From: Clitopilus passeckerianus
Lineage: Eukaryota > Basidiomycota > Agaricomycetes > Agaricales > Entolomataceae
DNA length: 64,000 nt
Assembly: GCA_944990035.1 (NCBI GenBank)
Contig: CALYLX010000145.1
Coordinates: 1,116,001-1,180,000, forward strand
Reading direction: 5' to 3'
Part shown: positions 1 to 11,069 of the stretch, one piece after another
How positions within the stretch are numbered: the stretch's first letter is position 1
How the letters are laid out: every line of letters begins with the position of its first letter
Notes under the pieces: generated by a model
What the model was told of the DNA's origin: nothing
Seen by the model: only the letters and a program-made list of their open reading frames with translations
Databases searched by the model: none
Translations under genes and position numbers: made by a program

Positions 1-18
1 GGCTTGAGTGTACTTCAT
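1..18 (-). CDS. Possible first codons of a gene leaving the left edge
   Basis: On the minus strand an ATG at 18-16 opens a frame reading M-K-Y-T-Q-A before the window ends. It lies about 147 nt downstream of a TATA box and follows a CT-rich leader (about 20-110), the usual arrangement upstream of a fungal start codon. Six codons do not identify the product. The inference rests on promoter layout only. Confidence 0.35.
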
Positions 19-163
19 GATGTTATGGAAATGTGATGAATGGAAAGTTTAAGAGAAGGCGAGAAAGAGAGTCAAAGATAGAGGTGCTACGGTGTTGGAG
101 GAGCTGTTGTGAGTTGTTCAGACCGGCTGAGAAACTGAGGAATTGGAATCGGGAGCGCACCCT

Positions 164-171
164 CTTATATA
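164..171 (-). promoter_or_regulatory. TATA box upstream of the left-edge gene
   Basis: TATATAAG on the minus strand, followed by a pyrimidine-rich leader and an ATG at 18. Position, orientation and leader composition fit a strong polymerase II promoter for a gene outside the window. Confidence 0.4.
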
Positions 172-239
172 CCACGCCCTCGGACATTTTGCTAGAGTTC
201 GGGCTCTGGAAAATCAGTCCGTTGCAGGATGGAGCATGA

Positions 240-1650
240 GGACCATATTGATGGCTTTGTGACAGAACAGTGCTCGATGTCGCGTCTTCAGAGACATGGT
301 ATCCAGGGGGAACTCATCCTTCGCCTCCGTTTCATCCTTTTTGATAGTCAGAATCAATGCCAGACAACTTCATCATCGTGAAACTGGCCCCAGACTAGGC
401 CTGTTATCGACGAAACTGCGATGGATCACAGAACGGCCATCCTTGTTAAGGCCGATTGATGGACAGATGGCGAGAGCATCAAAATTCGGAAGGGAGTAAT
501 TATCTGTGTGCAGTGCCTTGTGGCAGGCAGTGTCAAAGGAGAATCAAAATTGGCGATTATAATCGTGGGCAGCACAGCAAATGCGGCCAGAGCGCAGTAT
601 TGCGAGTGATTGTGTAATGCACATGTGCGCAGACAAGTGGGACGAAATGCAAAGGGTGATAAGCCGTTGTTACGAACAGAGCGCTCTCCGGAAGCCGCCG
701 TATTGAGCAGTTCCACACATCGATACATGCACATGCACTCATCGCCGATGCAAATCGCGCTGAGCTAAAGACTATGCTGTAAATTGACCGCATAATCAGC
801 TCGATGGAGGGTTTGATCAAAGGTGGCAGTCAGCCGCGGTCAGCTGAAGGATTGATGCTGCCTGTATTTAGCCACATCTTCCATTTCCGCCACATAAGCC
901 TTAGGCCCATAAACCACACTTGCTGAGCATTGCGCTGCAATATTTGAGAATCGTTGCAAAGGGCGGCATCGGAAGAACGACTTCGAAAGCTGGAGATGAA
1001 GAACTCCGGGCTTTCGGTTCGTGGTTGCCCCAGCTTCGCAGGTTATACCATGATGCTGCGGAACAAAACGGTGAGGTCGCAGGTGGGCTCGTCCGGTCGA
1101 ATCGTATATCAAGAGATGAGTACTGTAGAAGACAAGAAAGCAAGCAATACGTCGATAAGATTGGGCTTGTCAATCAAAATAGATCTGCAGGTTTCTTGGC
1201 AATACTTGGTAGACTTAGGAGAGACAATAGGTGGCGGTTCCAAGGGGAGTGGCATGTTGAGGGGGCGCTTACATGGCTGGAGCAGAAGGGGAGGGCCTGA
1301 TGTGAGGATCCTAAGGGAGGGAAGTGGGAGCTGGCAAAGTCATCAGCTTCAAACCCTGGGCATTGTATCAAATTATGCTCAGATCGAGTAGAACTGTCGA
1401 ATACTAGGAGGTAATACAGCCTTGTAATGTGACTGGTGTAACTGGTGTAGGTGTATGTCATGAATATTCAGTTGAGTATCTAGTTCTCGAAAAAATCTTG
1501 GAAATGGTGTACCCCCTCCCCTAAATCGTGCGAAATGCATGAAACATATCTTGAGCATACAATCTCGAATACTTCATTCTGCCACTAGACTTGTTCGAAT
1601 AGTATGAATTTGTACAGTACGGTAATAAATGCGATGAATTGAATATGAGC
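240..1650. other. No recognisable gene
   Basis: Several overlapping open frames of 60-145 codons lie on both strands, the longest at 954-1391 (+) and 901-1173 (-). None shows a domain, a splice pattern or a composition that lets me choose it. Two minus-strand frames at 840-1173 could be a degraded exon. I see no RNA gene or repeat here. Confidence 0.4.
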
Positions 1651-1654
1651 TAAC

Positions 1655-4654
1655 TTATTCTTCTTCGTCTGCACTGTTGTTGATTCCTACGCTGACCCCC
1701 TCCTCAATGTCTCTACTATCATTGTAGGCCTCTGATTCGTCAAACCACGAATAGCACTCTCTTCCAGCCGACCAACCCGGTTTCAATGACTTTAACCCAT
1801 CGATGAACTCAGGACCCTGACGGGAATGCTCCGAGAAGAGTTTGCGGGAACCAAGGAGGAACGCATAAAGATCTTTATTACCAATTACTGGATAGACCGA
1901 TGGAGAACAACCATGAACATAGATCGTATAGCGTGGGTGACGCCTTCTGGCTGCCACACGCGAAGAAGCACGTTTTGGGCCTTCTTCCATCTGGACTTTT
2001 GACGGAGAAATGTCCATCGCATTGGATGAACCAGCCTCTGTGGGGGGTGGTGGGCCGAGTTTTAGGATGTTTGTTTGGATCAGCCTTGCTGGCACCGCCA
2101 TCGGGGACGTCACATTTATGGGAATTTGAATTTGGCTGGTTAGGCAGGCTTGGCTGAATGCCTAGCTCCATCACGATGACGATGAATGGCTTGAGTAGGC
2201 TGTCTGTGCCCTTAGGAGCTGGAGGAAAGAAGCCGACCTGGGCCGCATCCAGACGGACCTTGACGCGAGAGCTAGCTTTATCGCGGTTTTTCACCGAGAT
2301 AAGAATCCCTGAGATGTGCTGAAGGCGGATGTCCCGAGGGGTGTCTGGGTCATCACTTTCAAAAAAGATGGGAATCACAATGTCAATACCTTCTTTGGTA
2401 GGATGACACTGGATGCCCATCCCGCGAAGAAAAGCCGCCAAGGCTGCCCATGCTGTGGATCCCAAGTCGTCCCATGACCGATTGAAATAGGTAAAACGAA
2501 CTTTAGCATGCTTGAAAGCCTCCTCGAAGGTACTTTCGCTAGCAAGATTGTCAGGTCGGGAGACCTTGATCTTTTCCCAATGGCCAGATCCGAGCAGTGC
2601 TTGAAAAAATTCCGCCACCGAAATTGTTATGATTTTGCTTACATGTTTCTCCTTACATACCCCGGCCCGCTTACCTATGCATGATTACTCACATATGCTG
2701 CGCATCACTGCGCATTTTTCACCTTTTTCCATGCTTACTCCGCATCTCTCACGATCGTGAGAGACTTATACCTTATCTGACTCTTTCTGACTCACATCGA
2801 GTCATACTGACTCATGTACTTACTCATCATGCTGTGCATGACTCATTACTTACTCAGCATGCTGCGCATGCGCTATATTTAGAACTACTAGATAGGTATA
2901 TAAACCTGTACCATTTGGTCAAGGCTCCTCAGCTTGACCTAGGCAATCTACCTAACTGCTTAGTTCTCTACTTCGCCTTTAAGTCTCTTGCTTCGTCAAT
3001 CTCACCAGGTTGTCAGTACAGCCGCAGCTGCTGACAAATCTCTGTCTTTGTTTATCAAAGACATCGAGCGTAAACAGTATTACCTAAGTTGTTAGGCTCT
3101 GCCTTAACAGAAATAGGATTGCTGAAAGAGGCGGAATTCTTGTGATCATGAGCGCGATCATAGGCTGAAGTCAGTAGCAAGCGAGCAACCATTTCGCCGC
3201 GCTCTCCTTTGAATATGAGTCCATTATCGACATGGCGCTTGAGAATCTGAGCTATTACATCCTTTTCGTCTGTATGGTTTCGCTGAAGTTTACACATGAG
3301 CTGTGCCGCTGCCTCGGCGAGGACGGGCTCTGATGGATACCCAGAGACGCAAGATTCTCTATGTGCAGGCACAGAATAAGCGACCCTCATGTGACTTTCG
3401 ACGAGCTGAGATTCGATTGCTGAGACAGACTGTCGATGGGGTTCAAAGTCAAGTAGAATGTGGAGATCCAGAACTGCCAGACGTGCGGCACCGGCCCGAG
3501 TGAGGGTGTCAGGTTTGCCGGGGTATGAAACCAATTCCGATTGAGCGGATTGGGTATTGAATGCAAGAAATTCGTCGATTTTGCCACTGCACATTAATTT
3601 TGAGGATGCGAATGCAACAATATCGGCTGATTGTCTTTTTAGAGTTGGATCAAGCTTGTCATAGCGTGTCCAGAACCTTTAAGACTTTCAAAATGGGATA
3701 CAGTTTCTTGTCAGGAAACGAGACTTACAGGGATCGACCAAATGAACACATGAACTCAGCCTGACATATCTTCTGAAGAGTCAAGGGCCGGTATTGTGAC
3801 GTTGGGAACAAATTGTTGAAGATTGGAAAGTTAGGGTGACAATCAAAGGATAGTTCGGTGAAGGGCGCGTGTACACCAAGGAGGTTCCCGCGAGAGGATG
3901 GAAGTTTCCGTGAAGGGGGAGCATGGCGTTCAAGACTGGAATTGGTCGACAGGAATACGCTGAACACATTGTAGTTCGACAGGGAATTGAGTGCTGAACA
4001 TAGGGCATCAAAGTAGGTCCCTATGCGATTGTTTTCGTCAGCCCTGCATTCGCGTTCGGACAGGGTATGACACTCGTCAAAGTACAGCAGAATAGAGGGT
4101 GTCTCTGGCGTCTGCGGGACTCCAAAGTTTTTAATTGTTTCCTTGAGTTTGGTGAGAGATTCGTCTGTGCGCGGCAAAACTGCCTGCTTGAACCATGTAG
4201 TCTATTGCAATGAGTCGTAGGCACTTATGGAGAATGACATTGGCTTACTCCTTCTTTAGGCTTGTTTTCTCCGGCTGCTTTATGTATCTCTTCAGCCTTC
4301 TGTCAAATTTTCAATCTTTATATGCGTCACGGGGAATGCTGTATTGTACCATCCTAACTTCGTTCAAGATTCCGGTAGCTCTCCGGATAGCCTCTTGGTA
4401 AAGCATGTATCGATTGCTCCCGGTACCGTTTGGTTCAGTTTCATTCAGATAAGTGCGCCAGGAACGAGGAAGATCCGATCCCCAGCGTCTGGAAGCCTCA
4501 AGCACTTCTCTAACGACGTTGAATAAATTGGCAAAGAACAGTAGAAAATAGCCGCCAGTCTCCAGACGAGTCAGGGTGGGGAACTTGCGGAAGTGATCTC
4601 GAACGTGATCATCGGGTCAAGGGTATGCATTTTCTATAAGGGACATGCTTGAAC
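1655..4654 (-). pseudogene. P-loop NTPase family gene, C-terminal half, broken by a solo LTR
   Basis: Downstream part of the gene whose N-terminal half lies at 11905-12578. Going down the minus strand: an exon at about 4633-4320 with an aromatic-rich RDHF/FFANLF region, then 4177-3725 with a Walker B-like hydrophobic strand ending in FDECH, then 3690-3110, then 2624-1655. Frames join across a GTAAGT intron near 3730. The exon is cut between SNPI and SVAEFF by a solo LTR; without it the frame is continuous. A frame change near 2110-2160 (indel or intron) separates the last about 150 codons. If the 52-nt intron is spliced as I place it, an in-frame TGA lies at 4617-4619. The family is a large lineage-specific Agaricomycete P-loop group of unknown function, Crinkler-like in general style. 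Confident that it is a disrupted gene, less so about the family name. Confidence 0.75.
2625..3109 (+). repeat. Solo LTR of the Ty3/gypsy family
   Basis: A 485-bp copy running TGTTAT...TTAACA, the same length and boundaries as the two LTRs of the element at 4655-11899. It is flanked by a perfect 5-bp target duplication, GAAAT (2620-2624 and 3110-3114). By eye it differs from the full element's LTR at eight positions, all transitions. It sits in a coding exon of the P-loop gene. An intact TSD with no internal region indicates LTR-LTR recombination after insertion. Confidence 0.95.
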
Positions 4655-4827
4655 TGTTATGATTTTGCTTACATGTTTCTCCTTACATACCCCGGCCCGC
4701 TTACCTATGCACGATTACTCACATATGCTGCGCATCACTGCGCATTTTTCATCTTTTTCCATGCTTACTCCGCATCTCTCACGATCGTGAGAGACTTATA
4801 CCTTATCTGACTCTTTCTGACTCGCAT

Positions 4828-4875
4828 TGAGTCATACTGACTCATGTACTTACTCATCATGCTGCGCATGACTCA
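4828..4875 (+). promoter_or_regulatory. Cluster of Gcn4/AP-1-type TGASTCA sites in the LTR
   Basis: TGAGTCA at 4828-4834 and TGACTCA at 4838-4844 and 4869-4875, with further TGACTC half sites from 4808. TGASTCA is the binding site of bZIP factors of the Gcn4/AP-1 type. The cluster lies 50-120 bp upstream of the LTR TATA box, where an enhancer would act. The 3' LTR has the same set and the solo LTR keeps a similar set. Confidence 0.5.
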
Positions 4876-4926
4876 TTACTTGCTCAGCATGCTGCGCATG
4901 TGCTATATTTAGAACTACTAGATAGG

Positions 4927-4934
4927 TATATAAA
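4927..4934 (+). promoter_or_regulatory. LTR TATA box, predicted start of R near 4959
   Basis: TATATAAA inside the 5' LTR. The 12-mer complementary to the primer-binding site begins 32 bp downstream, at 4959. This is the expected spacing between TATA and transcription start, so the U3/R border is predicted at about 4959. Confidence 0.6.
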
Positions 4935-5140
4935 CCTGTACCATTTGGTCAAGGCTCCTCAGCTTGACCTAGGCAATCTACCTAACTGCTTAGTTCTCTA
5001 CTTCGCCTTTAAGTCCCTTGCTTCGTCAATCTCACCAGGTTGTCAGTACAGCCGCAGCTGCTGACAAATCTCTGTCTTTGTTTATCAAAGACATCGAGCG
5101 TAAACAGTATTACCTAAGTTGTTAGGCTCTGCCTTAACAA

Positions 5141-5153
5141 AAGGTCAAGCTGA
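5141..5153 (+). other. Primer-binding site matching the element's own 5' end
   Basis: Directly after the LTR, 5142-5153 reads AGGTCAAGCTGA. Its reverse complement, TCAGCTTGACCT, occurs in the LTR at 4959-4970, where TATA spacing puts the transcript start. I see no CCA-type tRNA complement. This is the self-priming layout known from Tf1 and relatives, where the transcript's 5' end folds onto the PBS. The complementarity is seen directly; the mechanism is inferred. Confidence 0.7.
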
Positions 5154-5297
5154 TCAGAAGGCCCGCTCATTGTTAGCGCAGGCCCACCCCACGACAACAC
5201 AGCAGAAGCACGCAACAGGCCGATTGCCGTTGCGGCTACCACTCAGTCACCACGGTCGTACACAGGGCAGACCACCCGCCACGAAATACCACTCTAG

Positions 5298-6707
5298 TAG
5301 AAGGAACCAACAACGTCTACAAGTTCACCAACGGAAGCTACTGCGGTTTTAATCACAACAATAACCGCTGGTGCTACGCCTCTCTCCCTTGGCAAATTCA
5401 CATTCACCACCGTTGCCGTTGAAAACAGACACTTCCACGCTCTAGACTTCCCTACCCCTGAACGACCTCATAAGACCCCTGCTATTGTCCGAGCTCAACG
5501 AGAACACGACATTGAAGTAGACGAGGAGGAACAGCGACGCTTCGCACCATTACCCACAGCAATATCCAGGAACCCATCACTAGTCCCGTCTACCAGCGCT
5601 TCTGTCTTGCCCGAAGAGGAAGAAGAAGAACACCAAGTACAACAACAGCTAGAGGAGAGCCCCACAGCTGAGCCAGAGGAGCGCCCCAGTGCAGAAACAA
5701 TTGAACCAGAGACCGACTTCGATTTCGACTACGAAATGTCACAAGACAACAACAACAAGAAGGACATTGGAGCCAAACCCCAAACGTTCTCCGGAGACCG
5801 ATCCAAGACCAGAAAGTTCATTCAGGAACTTGAAGACTACCTCATCCTAAACAACCTCAACCAACTCGAAGATGACAAGAAGATTCGCATCGCCCTATCC
5901 TTCCTCAAAGAAGGAACTGCAGCAGCATGGGGATTAGAATTTCACGATAAATATTCAGCAGCTGAAAGGAAAGCCACCTACGCTGAATTTATCAGCCAAT
6001 TCAAAGAAGCCTTTTCCCTACCGACGACAAAGCTGCCGCACTTCTCCAACTCAAAGCCTTACGACAGGATGGGACAGCTGACGAATTTGTCACCGTCTTC
6101 AAGAATATTCTTGCACGAACTGATCTCAGCGGTGACACTGCAAAGATCGAGATCTTCATGGAAGGACTTACCCCCAAACTCCGAGAGAAAATTCTCTTTT
6201 CCGATTCCTCCTACCACATTCGACGATTGGGTCAAGAAAGCCGTCCAGTTTGACAACAACTGGCGACGTGCCAAGACAATCATGGGACATACCCGTATCA
6301 TCAAGACATCTGATATGGTCAAAGGTGCTTACAAAACACCTACTGGAGCCCGAGACCCAATGGCTATGGATGTTGATCGTTTCACCACTGATCCACCCAA
6401 ACGCCGCCTCACCCAGGAGGAAAGAGAACATCACAAGAAGAACAACTTGTGCTACTATTGCTCCAAGAAAGGTCACACGATCCAACAATGTCTTCAAAGG
6501 AAGAATTTTGGAAGAACCTACCCCAGCAACAACGACAGCCGTTTCCACAAGAAACCTGAGAAGGGAGCCGAGTTGATCAAATATGTCAGAACAGTCCTAG
6601 CTGACATGCCCCAAGAAGAAGCCGCTGAATTCTACACCGAAGCAGAGGCTGAGGGTTTTAAAGAGGAAGACTGCAAAGCCGACGTCAGTACTTCCTCGCC
6701 CGATTGA
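5298..6707 (+). CDS. Gag polyprotein, with an internal out-of-frame segment
   Basis: The frame is open from 5298; an ATG at 5736 opens MSQDNNN, and upstream coding would need another start. Order: an acidic Glu/Pro-rich N-terminus, a helical capsid-like region, then a CX2CX4HX4C zinc knuckle at 6450-6491. Between about 6022 and 6215 the frame used does not look like gag. The +1 frame there gives the expected helical capsid sequence (DDKAAALLQLKAL...), and normal gag returns at TTFDDWVKKAVQF. So a pair of compensating indels leaves the ORF open but scrambles about 60 residues of capsid. The ORF stops at TGA 6705-6707, just before the protease region. Confidence 0.85.
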
Positions 6708-6782
6708 TATTTCCAGTGTACTTGTAGCTACTGATTTTTATGCTGAATCTATGCGTATCCCAATCTCTCTACAAGACCCCTA

Positions 6783-9700
6783 GATGGAAATACAACAATC
6801 GCCGGCACAAAAGCTCTCATTGACTCTGGAGCGCAAGGGTCATTTATCGACTCCGTCTTTGCCAAGACACATCACCTCCCGCTACTCCCACTCCGACAAC
6901 CGATTACAGCACGAAACGTTGATGGCACCCTGAACAAACAAGGAACTATTACCCACTTTACCTGGGTTATTGCCAAGATAGGGACAGCCATCATCAAGGA
7001 AAGATGTTTTGTCACTGGACTCGGGAAAGACCACCTGATTTTTGGATTACCCTGGCTAAAACGGGTAGATCCAATCATATCGTGGAGCGACGGCACACTC
7101 GAAATCGACGAATCACGCATTACCCAACGACTGTCGCAAACATTGATGCGAGCAGTAGACATCAAGCGGATGAGAGCCATCCGAGAACAACTACTAGAGG
7201 AAAACACGCCACCTACCCCAGCACCTGATTGTTCCGAAGAGAATCCCGGAAAATCAGAAGGACTTAGCGACTATTTCCGAATAGTCGAAGACGGAGAAGA
7301 GATCAATGAAGATTTTCTCATCGCATACTGCCAGAACGAACCGGCAGTCGGAATATTCACCAAGGAGGAACCCCCACTTACGCAGGAACACACAAAGGAT
7401 TACCTTGTGTACGGGCCAATCAGGCCAACTACCACAATACGACAGACGGTGGTAACACACCATCCAGCAACCAGACACCACACACAGCAGGTGTGGATAC
7501 GTGCGAAAACATCAATTTCGCAAGCTCTGGAACATAAACGAGAAGATAAGGAACCAAAGAAATCCCTTGACGAAATCATCCCCGACTATCTTCAAGACTA
7601 CAGAAAAGTCTTTGAGAAAGCAGCATCCGAACGATTCCCACCAAGCCGACCCTGGGATCACGCCATAGATCTGAAGACAGATTTCGTGCCAAAAGACTGC
7701 AAGGTCTATCCGCTCAGCCCCTTAGAGCAAGAAAAACTCGACGAGTTTCTCAAGGAAAATCTAGCCAAAGGATACATCCGAGAATCCAACTCCCCACAAG
7801 CATCTCCGTTCTTCTTTGTTGCAAAGAAAGACTCGGAAGCCCTGAGACCATGTCAGGATTACCGACGACTCAACGAAGGAACAATACCTAACGCTTACCC
7901 CTTACCGCTGGCTAGCGAACTCATCGATAAACTCAAAGGAGCAACTGTCTTCACCAAACTCGACATTCGATGGGGATATCACAACATCCGCATCAAAGAT
8001 GGTGACCAATGGAAAGCAGCGTTCAAGACCAACCGAGGTTATTTGAACCAATGGTGATGTTCTTTGGACTAATGAACTCACCCGGTACCTTCCAAGCAAT
8101 GATGAACCACCTTTTCCGAGACATGATAGACGAAGGATGGGTCATCATCTACATGGACGACATCCTCATCTTCTCCAACGATCCAGAAAAACACCGAGAA
8201 CGCACACGCAGAGTCTTACAAAGACTACAAGACAACGATCTCTACCTCAAAGCAGAGAAATGCCAATTTGACACCACAAGAGTGGAATACCTTGGGTTCA
8301 TCATTGAACCAAACAAGATCTCCATGGACCCTGTCAAACTTGCAGGGATGCGCGACTGGCCTACGCCAACTACAGTAAAGGAAGTCCGATCATTCCTAGG
8401 ATTCGGAAACTTTTACCGCAGGTTCATCGGAAAATATGCGGAAATTGCCAAACCGCTGAACGAACTCACCAAGAAAGACAAGAAGTGGGAATGGACCAAT
8501 GAATGTCACAAAGCTTTCACCACCCTGAAAGACAAATTCCTGGAAGCGCCTGTGTTGCTGATGCCTGACCCCACGAAGCCATTTGTGGTGGAAAGCGACG
8601 CCTCAAAACATGCAACAGGAGCAGTCCTACAACAACGTGACGCCAACGGATCATGGCACCCATGTGGTTTCATATCTAAATCGTTCTCGGAAACAGAACG
8701 GAACTATGAAATCTACGACCGAGAACTTCTAGGCATTATCCGCGCATTAGAAACCTGGCGACACTACTTCCATGGATCCCAACATTCAGTTGTGATTCTA
8801 TCCGATCACAAAACCTCACATACTTCCGAGAAGCCCGGAAGTTGAACCGACGACAAGCAAGATGGAATTTGATGCTATCCCAGTTTAACATCAAACTTGT
8901 ACACACCCCTGGTGCAAAGATGATACAATCTGACGCACTATCTCGACGACCAGACCACATCCCAGGTGAAGACACCGACAACGAAGACATCATTCTCCTC
9001 CCCGACAAGCTCTTCCTTCGCTCAATCGACATTGAACTAAAGGACGAAATTGTACACAAGATGGTCAATGACAAACTGATTGTTGACGCCATTCGCACCG
9101 CCAAAGAAGACGGACCCCCACCAATCCGATCAAACCTGGAAGACTGGAAATTTGACGATGGCATCTTGTACTACAAGGACAAGTGCGTGGTACCAGATGA
9201 CGAAGACCTCCGAAGGAAGATAGTCCAACGTTATCACGATCTACCCAGCGCAGGACACCCTGGACAATTTGGGACACTGGAGAAAGTCCGGAAGGACTAC
9301 TGGTGGCCAGGGATGTCAGTGTTCATCAAGAACTTTGTGCAGGGCTGTGCAATGTGCCAGCAAATGAAAATCAATCGCCACCCCACCGCTCCACCATTAA
9401 TGCCCATCAAATCCGAAACCACTAGGCCATTTTCGCTAGTGACGTACGATTTTCACACGGATCTCCCAGAGAGTGATGGTTTCGATAGCATTATGGCCGT
9501 GGTCGACCATGGAGCTACGAAGGGGGCAATTTTCATCCCTTGCACAAAGAAAATCGACGCCACAGGAACTGCAAACGCCTACATTGACAACGTTTACCAT
9601 CGCTTTGGACTCCCCGACAAAGGAATTTCTGACAGAGGACCTCAATTCGCCTCTAAAGTTTTCCAAGAAATGGGACGACTTCTTGGAATCAAGCTCAACA

Positions 9701-10436
9701 TGAGCACCGCCTACCACCCACAAACCGATGGTGCGACAGAAAGGATCAATCAGGAGATTGATGCCTATCTCCGCATCTTCTGTGCACAGAACCCCGAATC
9801 CTGGTCCAAATGGATTACCACTCTAGAATTCTCCTACAACAGCCGAACACACTCTGTCACCAAACGAACCCCATTCTACCTAATGATGGGATACGAACCA
9901 CCTGCACTCCCATCAATTGCTCCCACTAGCAAAATTCCCGCAGTTGACAAACGGATCAAGGAACTTCTGCTAGCACGCGATGAAGCAAATGCTGCACATG
10001 CACTTGCTGCGCAACGCATGGCAGAGAAGATCACACGACAGTTCACCCCATTCAAAGTCGGAGAAAAGGTGTGGTTAGAAGCCACAAATCTCAATCAAGG
10101 AAACATCTCCAAGAAACTAGCACCCAAACGAGAAGGACCCTTCAAGATACTCGAGGTAAAGGACACCTGACCTATAAACTCGACCTGCCAAGACGATGGA
10201 AGATCCACCCGGTGATTCACGCATCACTTCTCACCCGTTACATCTCCACCAAAGCGCATGGACCCAGCTTCTCTAAACCGCCACCTGACGAAATCGACGG
10301 AATAGAAGAATACGAAATAGAAGCAATTGTGGCCCATCAGAAACAAGGCAAAGGGCGACACAGATACCTCGTAAAATGGAAGGGATGGCCATCAGCGGAC
10401 AACGAATGGATGCCCGAGTCGGAACTGCGGGCATGA
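6783..10436 (+). pseudogene. Pol: protease-RT-RNase H-integrase-chromodomain, frameshifted
   Basis: Protease has the active-site D-S-G at 6822-6830 (ALIDSGAQ). RT carries YMDD at 8150-8161, followed by RNase H. Integrase has its HHCC finger at about 9250-9360 and DDE-core residues in TYDFH, DRGPQF and GATERINQE. A chromodomain (YLVKWKGW) lies at about 10301-10433, ending at TGA 10434-10436. The reading frame changes near 6780, 8038, 8813 and 10157. Each change is explained by loss of one base in a short homopolymer (C, T, A, A). As written, no full-length pol can be made without frameshifting. Given the identical LTRs, these may be consensus errors rather than age. Confidence 0.9.
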
Positions 10437-10516
10437 GAAATACTCACCGAGTATAAAAAGAGGAAGAAACTCACCTGACACCACATAGCAAACCCACTCA
10501 CATCCACTATATAACA

Positions 10517-11014
10517 ATGTCTCAAAATGCCTCTTCCTACGACCGCACCATCATCCGCAACACCTTCAAATCCGATACCGCTATTACGGCGCTCCGTACG
10601 CATACTGCCTGGAGCAGCGACGACAACCCTCTCACCGCTGTGGGAGAACAAGGAACCCTTTACCAAAACCGACGAACCGAAACTCGCAACGAAGTGGCTC
10701 GTCTGCGCCACCAATTTGCGAAAACCACTGACGATCTTGATCAACTTTTGGACAAAGTTGATCGAGAAACGGAGGAGACCCTCACAGACCTCTTCTTTGC
10801 TATTGGAGGAACAGCTTTCCTCGACGAATTCTTCCCCGAACGACAAAACTGGTTCAACAACCCAGAGGAGACAGACTTGAAACCCTTGCCTCCAATCCCT
10901 GGGGGCCTGAGGAAAGTCAAGAAGAGGAAGTCACGATCCTCACTGCACGTCAAGTTTGCGGAACCCTACGAGCATTTCCTCCCGTCACCAATTTACACAC
11001 CACCGCAAAAATAA
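10517..11014 (+). CDS. Accessory ORF of the retroelement, 165 aa
   Basis: Lies after pol, where ORF3/env would be, and starts MSQNASSY. It has charged helical stretches that may form a coiled coil (about residues 45-90) and a basic patch near residue 135 (KKRKSR). I see no signal peptide or membrane segment, so it is not env-like. A short TATA-like TATAAAAAG (10451-10459) lies upstream. Function unknown. Its persistence between pol and the LTR suggests it belongs to the element. Confidence 0.6.
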   Translation: MSQNASSYDRTIIRNTFKSDTAITALRTHTAWSSDDNPLTAVGEQGTLYQNRRTETRNEVARLRHQFAKTTDDLDQLLDKVDRETEETLTDLFFAIGGTAFLDEFFPERQNWFNNPEETDLKPLPPIPGGLRKVKKRKSRSSLHVKFAEPYEHFLPSPIYTPPQK

Positions 11015-11069
11015 AACATAACCCCTTCGAAAGAAGAACAGAACGACAACAAGGAAAACATCAACCCCA

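Larger units (their letters stand above)
4655..5139 (+). repeat. 5' LTR
   Basis: Starts TGTTAT and ends TTAACA. It contains a TATA box (4927-4934), clustered TGASTCA motifs (4828-4875) and several copies of the word GCTGCGCAT. It matches 11415-11899 base for base in my reading. Confidence 0.97.

Noticed and set aside
901..1300. Protein-coding gene in overlapping 90-145 codon frames on both strands
   Set aside because: No motif, start context or intron structure favours any frame; mutual antisense shadows explain the open frames.
2761..2900. Independent small tandem repeat of GCTGCGCAT/TGACTC words
   Set aside because: The same pattern occurs in all three LTR copies and belongs to the LTR.
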